This document shows, piece after piece, positions 14,585-21,953 of a stretch of 25,511 nt of DNA. The DNA comes from an uncultured Prevotella sp. GTDB taxonomy: Bacteria; Bacteroidota; Bacteroidia; Bacteroidales; Bacteroidaceae. The notes beneath the pieces are model-generated. The model made no database searches. It saw only the letters and a list, made by a program, of their open reading frames with translations, and had not been told where the DNA came from. Numbering within the stretch: the first letter of the stretch is position 1; each line of letters opens with the position of its first letter. The translations under genes were made by a program, and so were the position numbers. The DNA lies in NCBI GenBank assembly GCA_900543975.1, contig UQTI01000041.1, positions 1-25,511 of the forward strand, written 5' to 3'.

Positions 14585-14953
14585 TTATTTTGCTTCATTT
14601 TCCCATTTCTCCCATTCTTCCATAGCCGCTTTCCAGTCGGTTTGCTGTCCGCTCTCCACAGCTTCCTGCTGACGTTGTGCCTCGTCGCGGGCCTTGTCGC
14701 GAGCACGTTTGGCTTTCATGTCGGCAATGGTGGCATCGTCGAGAATGGCTATCGCACCGCGTTCTATTGCTGCATGCAGCTCTTCTTCGCCGAAGGCCTT
14801 ACCCTGCTCGTTGAAATCGGATATGTTAAACTCATAACCCACTCTCAGGTCGTGACGTATCTGCTTCTGCTGTGCACGGTTGCCGGCATTCTTCAGTCGC
14901 AGCAATCGACCAATCTCTTTTATCTCTTTCTCCGAAAATTTGGTTCTTCCCAT
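14585..14953 (-). CDS. Conserved hypothetical protein, small, highly charged
   Basis: This 122-residue soluble protein has no signal peptide or membrane segment. It begins MGRTKFSEKEIKEIGRLLRL, and its first 55 or so residues look helical and basic (KNAGNRAQQKQIRHDLRV), followed by YEFNISDFNEQGKAFG. The second half is a long charged helix with many Ala/Glu/Arg/Gln residues and a C-terminal Trp/Glu-rich end (WKAAMEEWEKWENEA). The N-terminal part could be a nucleic-acid-binding helical domain, but I do not recognise a named family. I recall similar small proteins in Bacteroidales without an assigned function. It is convergent with adk and has its own -7 box. Confidence 0.75.
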   Translation of the reverse strand: MGRTKFSEKEIKEIGRLLRLKNAGNRAQQKQIRHDLRVGYEFNISDFNEQGKAFGEEELHAAIERGAIAILDDATIADMKAKRARDKARDEAQRQQEAVESGQQTDWKAAMEEWEKWENEAK

Positions 14954-14979
14954 TAATTATTGTTTTTGTTTTCTTTTTG

Positions 14980-14987
14980 CAAAGTTA
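14980..14987 (-). promoter_or_regulatory. -7 box for the small gene at 14585-14953
   Basis: On the minus strand TAACTTTG matches TAnnTTTG exactly and is identical to the fba -7 box. It lies 26 bp upstream of the ATG. No good -33 TTTG is seen at the expected distance. Confidence 0.45.
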
Positions 14988-15046
14988 CAACATTTATTAT
15001 TTATAACGTGAAAGTGATGCTTAAAAATGAAAAGCTCGTTTCTGAA

Positions 15047-15076
15047 AAAAGTAAAAAGGTAAAAAGAAAAAAGGTG
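15047..15076. repeat. GTAAAAAG-type A-rich repeat
   Basis: A short run of AAAAAGTAAAAAGG-like units, similar to the array at 10102-10139, lies between the small unknown gene and the terminator of the etf operon. It is non-coding and no role is evident. Confidence 0.5.
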
Positions 15077-15084
15077 AATAAACA

Positions 15085-15130
15085 AATAAGGATATGCAAG
15101 CACCATAAAGATGGTGCGCATATCCTTATT
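15085..15130 (-). terminator. Intrinsic terminator of the etfBA-acyl-CoA dehydrogenase operon
   Basis: A 13-bp outer stem (15085-15097 with 15118-15130) continues, past a two-base AA bulge, into a 7-bp inner stem GCACCAT/ATGGTGC with an AAAG loop. On the minus strand it is followed by TTTGTTTATT. It lies 40 bp beyond the dehydrogenase stop codon. Confidence 0.88.
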
Positions 15131-15169
15131 GTCAGTTGTTTAAGGGACTATAATGACCCTAATGGTCTG

Positions 15170-16876
15170 TTACTCAGCACGGAAGCTGGGCAGGTCCTCC
15201 TTGACGAAATTCATGATGTAAGCGTGGTCGCCGATAACGTCGGCCTGAGCCATGCGAACATAAACGTTGGCACTTTTGGCGAACAGCTCTGCAGAACGTG
15301 TGGCATCCTCGAGAATGAGGAGCGACATGATGATCTCGGCTGTTATGTTGTAGAGACGGCGTGCGAGGAAATCGTGCATCTCCTGATCCTGTGCCTCTTT
15401 AACATACTCGAGAGCCTGCTCATAGAGCTTAACCATCTCTTCGACGCGAGCCTTCAGCGGCTGCAACTCCTCAGCCACTTCCTTCTCCAGCATCTCCTTG
15501 ATGATGGTGAGGTATGTGCCGTTAGAGATGTAGCGAATGGCAGCCACCACCTGGAGCTGTGTGGTGCCCTCGTAGATAGAGAAGATGCGGGCATCGCGAT
15601 ATAGACGCTGGCTCTTATACTCCATGATGAAGCCCGAACCGCCGTGCACCTGGATGGCGTCGTATGCGTTCTGGTTGGCATACTCAGAGTTCATGCCCTT
15701 TGCCAACGGTGTGAAGGCATCGGCCAGACGCGAATATTTCTTCAGCTCCTGACGTTCCTCGGCTGTGAGCTTGCGCTCGCGCTGAATGTCTTCGAGAGCC
15801 TTGTAGATGTCCACATAGCGAGCTGTCTGGTAGAGGATTGAACGTCCTGCATCGAGCTTGCCCTTGATGCGTGCCACCATGTCGTAGACAGCAGGGAACT
15901 TGATAATCTCTGTGTCGAACTGCTTGCGCTCCTTAGCATATTTCAGAGCCTCGTTGTAAGCAGCCTGGCTAACGCCTACCGACTGTGCTGCGATGCCCAG
16001 ACGTGCACCGTTCATAAGAGCCATCACATACTTGATGAGACCCAGACGTGTGCTTCCGCACAGCTCTGCCTTGGCGTTCTTGTAGACGAGCTCACATGTG
16101 GGTGATCCATGGATACCCAGCTTGTTCTCAATGTGGCGCACGGTAACGCCGCCGTCGCGCTTGTCGTAGATGAACATAGACAGACCGCGGCCGTCGCGTG
16201 TGCCCTCCTCAGAGCGTGCGAGCACGAGGTGAATGTCTGAGTCGCCGTTGGTGATGAATCGCTTCACACCGTTCAGGCGCCATGTGCCGTCCTCGTCCTG
16301 TGTGGCTTTGAGCATTACGCGCTGCAGGTCAGAGCCGGCATCGGGCTCGGTAAGGTCCATAGACATGGTCTCGCCAGCACACACACGGGGGATATATTTC
16401 TGACGTTGCTCCTCAGAGCCAAACTCGTAGAGTGTCTCGATACAGTCTTGCAGCGACCAGATGTTCTGGAAGCCGGCATCGGCGCACGACACGATCTCCG
16501 AAGCCATAGAGTAGGGAGTGATGGGCATGTTCAGGCCGTTGTAGCGGCGAGGCATAGAGATGCCCCACAGTCCTGCCTGGCGTGTAGCCTCCAGGTTCTC
16601 GTAGGTCTTTGACGCATAGTGCATGCGTCCGTCTACGAGGTGCGGTCCTTCGAGGTCCACATCCTCCGAGTTAGGCTCGATGATGTTTGCGGCGATGTCG
16701 CCGGTGATCTCGAGCACACGCTTATAGTTCTCGATTGCGTCCTCAAAATCGACGGGCGCATCCTCATATTTCTCTTTGTCGGCGTAGTTACGCTCCTTGA
16801 GCTCTACCACGCGCTGCATTTCCGGATGATTCAGATAGAAATCATATTCCGGATGGTCGGTATAAAAGTTTGCCAT
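15170..16876 (-). CDS. Acyl-CoA dehydrogenase family protein
   Basis: This 568-residue FAD flavoenzyme introduces a trans-2,3 double bond into acyl-CoA and passes electrons to the ETF encoded upstream. Landmarks are LTEPDAGSD (175-183), WRLNGVKRFITNG (199-211), the HGGSGF motif (411-416) and IYEGTTQLQ (434-442). Glu436 is the likely catalytic base, as in short-chain/butyryl-type enzymes. It is longer than the classical roughly 380-residue enzymes: there is an N-terminal extension and a helical C-terminal domain after about residue 450, as in bacterial acyl-CoA dehydrogenases of about 560-600 residues. Substrate chain length cannot be read from the sequence. A four-helix-bundle gene separates it from etfA. 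Confidence 0.93.
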   Translation of the reverse strand: MANFYTDHPEYDFYLNHPEMQRVVELKERNYADKEKYEDAPVDFEDAIENYKRVLEITGDIAANIIEPNSEDVDLEGPHLVDGRMHYASKTYENLEATRQAGLWGISMPRRYNGLNMPITPYSMASEIVSCADAGFQNIWSLQDCIETLYEFGSEEQRQKYIPRVCAGETMSMDLTEPDAGSDLQRVMLKATQDEDGTWRLNGVKRFITNGDSDIHLVLARSEEGTRDGRGLSMFIYDKRDGGVTVRHIENKLGIHGSPTCELVYKNAKAELCGSTRLGLIKYVMALMNGARLGIAAQSVGVSQAAYNEALKYAKERKQFDTEIIKFPAVYDMVARIKGKLDAGRSILYQTARYVDIYKALEDIQRERKLTAEERQELKKYSRLADAFTPLAKGMNSEYANQNAYDAIQVHGGSGFIMEYKSQRLYRDARIFSIYEGTTQLQVVAAIRYISNGTYLTIIKEMLEKEVAEELQPLKARVEEMVKLYEQALEYVKEAQDQEMHDFLARRLYNITAEIIMSLLILEDATRSAELFAKSANVYVRMAQADVIGDHAYIMNFVKEDLPSFRAE

Positions 16877-16885
16877 TTCTTTTTT

Positions 16886-16943
16886 GAAGTTAATGGAAGG
16901 TAACGGAAGTTAGCTCGCTGCGCGAGCGGAAGTTAATGGACAA
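16886..16943 (+). repeat. Palindromic repeat element, copy 2 (left of the four-helix-bundle gene)
   Basis: Ten-bp units GAAGTTAATG, GAAGGTAACG and GAAGTTAGCT (16886-16915) lead into a hairpin GCTCGC-TGC-GCGAGC (16913-16927). GGAAGTTAATGGACAA follows. A further small hairpin TATGC-TCA-GCATA lies at 16948-16960, directly after the gene's stop codon. The array starts 10 bp upstream of the dehydrogenase ATG. Confidence 0.85.
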
Positions 16944-16963
16944 TACCTATGCTCAGCATAAAT

Positions 16964-17344
16964 TTATACATCGCTTTTAAAGGCATTATCTTTGATTATT
17001 CCCATGCAATAAGCATTTAGAAACCAACTTGTCTTTTCTAGAAGCGATTCCATTTCATTAAACATTGTATCGTCAATATACCCAATGTCTTTGGAAAGAA
17101 TATTATAATATCTACATTCTTCTAAGCTTCCTTGCGCGATGTTCATGAATCTAAGTTTGTCTGCTTTATGAAGCTTCTTGAAGCCTTCTGCAATGTTTGC
17201 GGGTATCGATACTGCGGCACGTTGAAATTGCGAACATAATCCAAATTTCTCATATTCAGGAAAGACCCTTGTATTTCGATAAACCAACAATACAAAGGCG
17301 TGAGCAAATTGCCATGCTTTTATGTCTTTGAATGAATTTGCCAT
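16964..17344 (-). CDS. Four helix bundle protein (23S rRNA intervening-sequence protein family)
   Basis: This 126-residue protein has the family's hallmarks in order. FKDIKAWQFAHAFVLLVYR is at about 5-23, the FPEYEKFGLCSQFQRAAVSIPANIAEGF core at about 28-55 and FMNIAQGSLEECRYYNILSKDIGYI at about 66-90. Members were first found inside intervening sequences of 23S rRNA genes and also occur as free-standing genes; they form a four-helix bundle, assemble as oligomers and are thought to bind nucleic acid. Their role is unresolved, and the related Avd protein is an accessory factor in diversity-generating retroelements. No reverse transcriptase or rRNA is nearby. The gene is AT-rich relative to its neighbours and bracketed by inverted repeats, which suggests acquisition. 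Confidence 0.92.
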   Translation of the reverse strand: MANSFKDIKAWQFAHAFVLLVYRNTRVFPEYEKFGLCSQFQRAAVSIPANIAEGFKKLHKADKLRFMNIAQGSLEECRYYNILSKDIGYIDDTMFNEMESLLEKTSWFLNAYCMGIIKDNAFKSDV

Positions 17345-17366
17345 TTGTTTATGAGAGAAAAAACAT

Positions 17367-17428
17367 TTGTCCGCTAACTTCCGTCAGCCGCAGGCTGATT
17401 AACTTCCTTTTTACTTCAGATAACTTCC
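17367..17428 (-). repeat. Palindromic repeat element, copy 3 (right of the four-helix-bundle gene, inverted)
   Basis: Read on the minus strand from 17428 there are GGAAGTTA units, then GGAAGTTAA (17407 leftward) and a hairpin TCAGCC-TGC-GGCTGA (17384-17398). CGGAAGTTAGCGGACAA follows. Apart from the hairpin arms, which differ in sequence but keep the stem and the same TGC loop, it matches copy 2. The outer end lies 3 bp from the etfA stop codon. Confidence 0.85.
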
Positions 17429-17431
17429 GTC

Positions 17432-18454
17432 TTACTTATTATTCGCCTTATAATACTTGATCAGCTTCGGAAGCACCTCTTCCACGGTACCCGTGATCAC
17501 ATAGTCGGCGATCTTGTTGATGGGAGCATCGGGGTCGCTGTTCACAGAGATGATGATGCCCGAGTCTTGCATGCCGGCGATGTGCTGGATCTGTCCAGAG
17601 ATGCCGCAGGCGATGTAGACCTTCGGATGAACGGTCACACCTGTCTGGCCGATCTGACGGTCGTGGTCACACCATCCAGCATCAACGGCAGCGCGGCTTG
17701 CGCCAACCTCACCGTGCAGCTCCTTGGCAAGCTGGAAGAGCATGTCGAAGTTTTCCTTTGAACCTACGCCGTAGCCACCGGCCACAACGATGGGAGCGCC
17801 CTTGAGGTTGTGCTTGGCAGCCTCCACATGACGGTCAAGGACCTTCACAACGAAGTCGGCTGTGGGCACATACTTGGCCACGTCCATATACTCGACCTCG
17901 CCCTTTGCCTGGCCCTCATAGAGCGCCTTCTGCATAACGCCGCTACGCACGGTAGCCATCTGTGGACGGTGGTCGGGGTTCACAATTGTTGCCACGATGT
18001 TACCACCGAAGGCGGGACGAATCTGGTAGAGCAGGTTGTCATAGTGGGTGCCGCTCTTCTTGTCGTCATAGTCGCCGATCTCCAGCTCTGTGCAGTCGGC
18101 TGTCAGACCGCTGGTCAGCGATGACGACACGCGCGGACCGAGGTCACGGCCAATAACGGTAGCTCCCATGAGTGCTATCTGTGGCTTCTCTTCCTTGAAG
18201 AGGTTTACCAAGATATCGGTGTGAGGAGCCGATGTGTAAGGGAACAGTCCCTCGGCGTCGAAGACGAAAAGCTTGTCAACGCCGTAAGGCAGAATCTGGT
18301 CTTCCACCTTGCCCTTGATGTCTGTTCCTGCAACTATAGCGCAGAGGTCTACGCCCAGCTGGTTAGCGAGCTTGCGGCCTTTGGTGAGAAGTTCCTGAGA
18401 CACTTCCTGTACCTGAGTGCCTTCGATCTCGCAATATACAAATACGTTGTTCAT
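17432..18454 (-). CDS. etfA: Electron transfer flavoprotein subunit alpha
   Basis: This 340-residue FAD-binding subunit of ETF accepts electrons from acyl-CoA dehydrogenase together with EtfB. The C-terminal FAD domain is intact: IVVAGGYGVGSKENFDMLF, GASRAAVDAGW, QIGQTGVTVHPKVYIACGIS, GQIQHIAGM and ISVNSDPDAPI. The frame is open to 18553, but the family N-terminus MNNVFVYCEIEG begins at 18454, and the extra residues are encoded by the repetitive spacer, so 18454 is used. It follows etfB after a 123-bp repeat-rich spacer. Confidence 0.96.
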   Translation of the reverse strand: MNNVFVYCEIEGTQVQEVSQELLTKGRKLANQLGVDLCAIVAGTDIKGKVEDQILPYGVDKLFVFDAEGLFPYTSAPHTDILVNLFKEEKPQIALMGATVIGRDLGPRVSSSLTSGLTADCTELEIGDYDDKKSGTHYDNLLYQIRPAFGGNIVATIVNPDHRPQMATVRSGVMQKALYEGQAKGEVEYMDVAKYVPTADFVVKVLDRHVEAAKHNLKGAPIVVAGGYGVGSKENFDMLFQLAKELHGEVGASRAAVDAGWCDHDRQIGQTGVTVHPKVYIACGISGQIQHIAGMQDSGIIISVNSDPDAPINKIADYVITGTVEEVLPKLIKYYKANNK

Positions 18455-18460
18455 AATCGA

Positions 18461-18579
18461 TTTTTGAATTTTGATTTTTGAATTTTGAGTTGTTGCGGCA
18501 AGCCGCAATGTTGATTTTTCGAATTCTGAATTGGTGGGTTCTCCACTTTTCAAAATTCAAAACTCAAAACTCAAAATTT
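18461..18579. repeat. Inverted AT-rich repeats around a GC-rich hairpin in the etfB-etfA spacer
   Basis: Arms 18473-18488 (GATTTTTGAATTTTGA) and 18550-18565 are inverted repeats matching at 15 of 16 positions. Each belongs to a run of TTTTGAR units, and the right run begins immediately at the etfB stop codon. Between them a hairpin TTGCGGC-AA-GCCGCAA lies at 18493-18508. An mRNA processing or differential-expression signal between the two ETF subunits is possible. The layout (repeat arms around a short GC hairpin) is analogous to the elements flanking the four-helix-bundle gene, though the sequence differs. Confidence 0.75.
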
Positions 18580-19447
18580 ATCCAATGATTTTTTCGTCCA
18601 ACAATTCTTTTATCAGACCCTCGATGTCGGCATCGCTACCAGTAAGGCTCTTGCTCTCCTTGGCCTGGAACACGATGTTCTTAACGGCTTTCACCTTTGT
18701 GGGTGAGCCGCTGAGACCACACTGCTGTGGGTCGCCGTCAACGTCGGCCACGGTCCACTGGTTCAGGGTGAGGTAAGGACGCTCCTCGTAGAGGTAGTTG
18801 TACTTGTCCTCGGGCTTGCGCTCCATGGGAGCTGTCGCACGCTTATACTTCATGACGAGCTTAGCATTGGCGGGACGGCAAGGAGCGGCGCTGCCTGTAA
18901 CGGTAACGACGAGGGGCATGGGAGCCTCCACGGTCTCCACACCACCGTCGATGTGGCGGCGAATGGTGAGCTTTCCGTCCTCACATTTGGTTATCTCCTC
19001 GGCGTATGTCACCTGTGAGAGGCCGAGCTTCTGAGCCACCTGAGGTCCCACCTGTGCGGTGTCGCCGTCGATAGCCTGTCGTCCGCCAATCACAACGTCC
19101 ACGTCGCCAATCTTCTTGATGGCAGTGGCGAGGGCATAAGAGGTTGCCAGCGTGTCGGCACCGGCAAACAGACGGTCAGTAAGAAGCCAGCCGGTGTCGG
19201 CACCACGATACAGTCCCTGGCGAATAACCTCAGCAGCACGGGGAGGACCCATGGTGAGTATTCCTACTGTTGAGCCAGGGTTCTGCTCCTTCAGGCGCAG
19301 GGCTTGCTCCAAAGCGTTTAGGTCTTCAGGATTGAAGATGGCGGGCAGGGCTGCGCGGTTGACGGTGCCTTCGGCAGTCATGGCATCCTTGCCGACATTT
19401 CTTGTGTCAGGTACTTGCTTGGCAAGTACAACAATTTTCAAATTCAT
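18578..19447 (-). CDS. etfB: Electron transfer flavoprotein subunit beta
   Basis: This 289-residue protein is the AMP/nucleotide-binding subunit of ETF and partner of EtfA. It starts MNLKIVVLAKQVPDTRNVGKD. The signature region VDVVIGGRQAIDGDTAQVGP (about residues 119-138) and QKLGLSQVTYAEEI are typical of the family. It is the first gene of the operon etfB-etfA-(four-helix-bundle gene)-acyl-CoA dehydrogenase and has a well-formed promoter upstream. The sequence alone does not decide whether this ETF carries a second FAD and bifurcates electrons or is a simple one-electron carrier. Confidence 0.96.
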   Translation of the reverse strand: MNLKIVVLAKQVPDTRNVGKDAMTAEGTVNRAALPAIFNPEDLNALEQALRLKEQNPGSTVGILTMGPPRAAEVIRQGLYRGADTGWLLTDRLFAGADTLATSYALATAIKKIGDVDVVIGGRQAIDGDTAQVGPQVAQKLGLSQVTYAEEITKCEDGKLTIRRHIDGGVETVEAPMPLVVTVTGSAAPCRPANAKLVMKYKRATAPMERKPEDKYNYLYEERPYLTLNQWTVADVDGDPQQCGLSGSPTKVKAVKNIVFQAKESKSLTGSDADIEGLIKELLDEKIIG

Positions 19448-19484
19448 AAAAATATCTTATTTATTTTGTGAAATTTCTGAATTG

Positions 19485-19516
19485 CAAAAGTAATAACTTT
19501 CTCGCTTGCAGCCAAA
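19485..19516 (-). promoter_or_regulatory. Bacteroidetes-type promoter of the etf operon
   Basis: On the minus strand TACTTTTG (19492-19485) fits TAnnTTTG and TTTG (19516-19513) lies 20 bp upstream as the -33 element. It is one of the two best-spaced promoter matches in the window. It sits between the rsh terminator and etfB, giving a leader of roughly 30 nt. Confidence 0.65.
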
Positions 19517-19531
19517 TATAAGGGTCTAAAA

Positions 19532-19589
19532 ATGCGCAAAACGGCATCTCATGTGCACAGAAAGTGCACAAAGATGCCGTTTTGTGCAT
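19532..19589 (-). terminator. Long hairpin terminator after rsh
   Basis: An outer stem of about 18 bp (19532-19549 with 19572-19589, one G-T pair) encloses an inner 7-bp hairpin TGTGCAC/GTGCACA (19552-19558 with 19564-19570). On the minus strand the exit is ATTTTTAG. It lies about 80 bp past the rsh stop codon. On the plus strand a smaller overlapping hairpin GCATCAT/ATGATGC (19586-19603) is followed by TTTTTT. Confidence 0.8.
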
Positions 19590-19668
19590 CATCTTAATGA
19601 TGCTTTTTTATGAAAAATCTCATTGCTTTTTCGCTTTTACACCTTATATATATTATAAGGCCCCGATA

Positions 19669-21927
19669 TTACAATATTCGCTGCACCTCTTTAAGGTCTT
19701 CGATCTTCATGAGGCTGTCCACGATCACCTTCACCTCGCTACGGTCGTGAACGCGCAGTTCGATGGTGCCATCGAAGATGCCCTTGTCGCTCGATATCGT
19801 GATCTTGTGAATGTTGATGTCGAGCTGGCTCGTTATGACCTTCGACACATCGAGGAGCATTCCCTTGCGGTCGATGCCGTGGATCTCTATTGTCGCATCG
19901 AAGAACATGCGTTTGTGCATGTTCCATTTTGCATCGAGAATGCGGTTGCCGAAGCTTGCCTTCAGACGGTTAGCCACATTACAGTCGCGCTTGTGTATCT
20001 CTATGCGCTTCTTGTTGTCGATGTAACCGAGCACATCGTCGCCGGGTATGACGTGGCAGCAGTCGGGGAAGATGAACGATGCGATGTTGTCTTCGCTTAT
20101 GATGATAGGCTTTTTCTTGTTGAAGCCTTCGCCCACCACAAAATAGCTGGGCTTCTCTTCCTTCTTGTCGTGGCTTAAGAAAGGCACAAACTTGCGCCAT
20201 CCCGCGCCCTTGCCTTCTTTCTTTTTCTCTTGCAGCTCTTCAAGGTCCTTGTCGTTGAGCACAATGCTCTTCTCTCCCACGGCAAAGAACAGCTGCTCAT
20301 GCTTCTGCACGTTGTGGAAGTCGCAGAGCTTGTCGAGCGTAGCTGTTGTCATGGCCAGCTCATTGTCGGCAAACCAGTCGGCCACAATCTTCTCGCCGTT
20401 CTTCTGTGTCTCGCGGTTGTCGCGGCGCAAGATGGCCTGTATCTTGCCTTTGGCCTTGGCTGTAGACACGAAGTTGATCCATGACGGCTGCACATGTTGC
20501 GACTTTGACGTAAGGATCTCCACCTGGTCACCGCTCTGCAGCTTATGGCTCAGCGGCACCAGCTTGTGGTTAACCTTGGCACCGATGCAATGGCTGCCGA
20601 GGAAGGTGTGTATCTGGAACGCGAAGTCGAGGGCTGTGCATCCTGCCGGCAAGGTTTTGATCTCGCCCTTGGGCGTGAACACGAAAATTTCGCTCGCAAA
20701 GAGGTTGAGCTTGATGGTGTCGAGAAAGTCCATGGCGTCGGGCTGCGGGTCATCGAGGATCTCCTTGATGGTGCTCAGCCAGTTGTTAAGCTCGCTGTCG
20801 TCGTCCACGACCACGTCGCCCTCCTTATATTTCCAGTGGGCAGCAAATCCCTGTTCAGCCACCTCGTCCATGTGGTCAGAGCGTATCTGCACCTCTATCC
20901 ACTTGCCTTGCTTCGACATGAGTGTCACATGCAGCGCCTGATAGCCGTTGGCTTTGGGGTGGTTAACCCAGTCGCGCAGGCGGTCGGGATGCGACTTGTA
21001 TATCTGGCTTATGGCCACATATATCTTGAAACATTCGTTGATCTCGTCGTTGCGGTCTTTCGGGACGTATATTATGCGGACGGCCAGGATGTCGTAAATC
21101 TCCTCGAAGGTGACGTGCTTGTTCTGCATCTTGTTCCAGATGCTGTAGGGGCTCTTCACGCGTGCTTTCAACTCATACTTTATGCCCATCTTGTCGAGGG
21201 CTTCGCGTATGGGCTTGGTGAAGTCGGCAAACAGCGTGTCGCGCTGCTCTTGCGTCTTTGACAGCTTGCTCTTTATGGCAGCATACTCTTCCGGGTGCTC
21301 ATAGCTGAAGCTGAGGTCTTCGAGCTCGGTCTTTATCTTGTTGAGGCCGAGGCGGTTAGCCAATGGTGCATAGATATAGAGCGTCTCGCCAGCAATCTTA
21401 TATTGCTTGTTGATGGGTTGCGAGGCCAATGTGCGCATGTTGTGCAGACGGTCACAGATCTTTATTAGGATCACACGAATGTCGTCGCTCATAGTGAGCA
21501 GCAGCTTCTTGAAGTTTTCTGCCTGTGCCGATGCCTGCTCGCCGAAGATGCCGCCCGAGATCTTGGTCAGACCGTCAACGATCTGCGCAATCTTGGGACC
21601 GAAAATGTTTTCAATGTCCTCAACGGTATAGTCGGTGTCTTCCACAACGTCGTGGAGCAGGGCCGAGCAGATGCTCGTAGAGCCCAGCCCCATCTCCTCA
21701 CATGCTATCTGTGCAACGGTGATGGGGTGCATGATATACGGTTCGCCCGACATTCGGCGAACACCCTTGTGAGCCTGGCGTGCAAAGTTGAACGCCTTTG
21801 TTATGATGTCAGTCTTCTTGCGGTGGCGTGATGCCAGATAAGTGTCGAGCAGATGCTGAAACGCATCGTTGATCATCTTGTCCTCAGCGGCTTCGCGCTG
21901 AGCGTCTTTCTTCTCCTGGTCGTCCAT
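19669..21927 (-). CDS. rsh: RelA/SpoT family (p)ppGpp synthetase/hydrolase (Rsh)
   Basis: This 752-residue stringent-response enzyme has an N-terminal HD hydrolase domain with His53 (AHKG), His92-Asp93 and Glu96-Asp97 (LLHDVVED), and Asp159 in KICDRLHNMRTL, so degradation of (p)ppGpp is expected. The synthetase domain (about 240-360) has KARVKSPYSIWNKM, YDILAVRIIYV, ANGYQALHVTL and WIEVQIRS, so synthesis is also likely. A TGS domain follows (about 410-473, EIFVFTPKGEIKTLPAG), then a zinc-finger-like region with HVIPGDDVLGY, and a C-terminal ACT domain (about 675-752). It is the last gene of parAB-DUF5683-mltD-rsh, 26 bp after mltD. Confidence 0.96.
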   Translation of the reverse strand: MDDQEKKDAQREAAEDKMINDAFQHLLDTYLASRHRKKTDIITKAFNFARQAHKGVRRMSGEPYIMHPITVAQIACEEMGLGSTSICSALLHDVVEDTDYTVEDIENIFGPKIAQIVDGLTKISGGIFGEQASAQAENFKKLLLTMSDDIRVILIKICDRLHNMRTLASQPINKQYKIAGETLYIYAPLANRLGLNKIKTELEDLSFSYEHPEEYAAIKSKLSKTQEQRDTLFADFTKPIREALDKMGIKYELKARVKSPYSIWNKMQNKHVTFEEIYDILAVRIIYVPKDRNDEINECFKIYVAISQIYKSHPDRLRDWVNHPKANGYQALHVTLMSKQGKWIEVQIRSDHMDEVAEQGFAAHWKYKEGDVVVDDDSELNNWLSTIKEILDDPQPDAMDFLDTIKLNLFASEIFVFTPKGEIKTLPAGCTALDFAFQIHTFLGSHCIGAKVNHKLVPLSHKLQSGDQVEILTSKSQHVQPSWINFVSTAKAKGKIQAILRRDNRETQKNGEKIVADWFADNELAMTTATLDKLCDFHNVQKHEQLFFAVGEKSIVLNDKDLEELQEKKKEGKGAGWRKFVPFLSHDKKEEKPSYFVVGEGFNKKKPIIISEDNIASFIFPDCCHVIPGDDVLGYIDNKKRIEIHKRDCNVANRLKASFGNRILDAKWNMHKRMFFDATIEIHGIDRKGMLLDVSKVITSQLDINIHKITISSDKGIFDGTIELRVHDRSEVKVIVDSLMKIEDLKEVQRIL

Positions 21928-21953
21928 GGATCAGTCCTCCTATTGATTTTTTT

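Larger units (their letters stand above)
16886..17428. mobile_element. Candidate small element: four-helix-bundle gene between inverted palindromic repeats
   Basis: The four-helix-bundle gene is bounded by an inverted pair of the same composite repeat (16905-16943 plus, 17367-17407 minus), both oriented with the GGACAA end facing the gene. Outside each lie extra GGAAGTTA units. The unit interrupts an otherwise natural etfB-etfA-dehydrogenase operon and its coding part is more AT-rich than its neighbours. No transposase is present and no target-site duplication was identified, so mobility is an inference. Confidence 0.35.

Noticed and set aside
14960..15604. Plus-strand frame running from the intergenic repeat into the dehydrogenase antisense
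   Set aside because: Its start is in an AT-rich repeat and terminator region and the rest is antisense to acyl-CoA dehydrogenase.
16964..17344. Diversity-generating retroelement accessory (Avd) gene
   Set aside because: No reverse transcriptase, template/variable repeat pair or variable target gene is seen nearby, and the sequence fits the general four-helix-bundle family better.
20545..21261. Plus-strand open frame opposite rsh
   Set aside because: Antisense to conserved RelA/SpoT domains; no recognisable motif or upstream signal.
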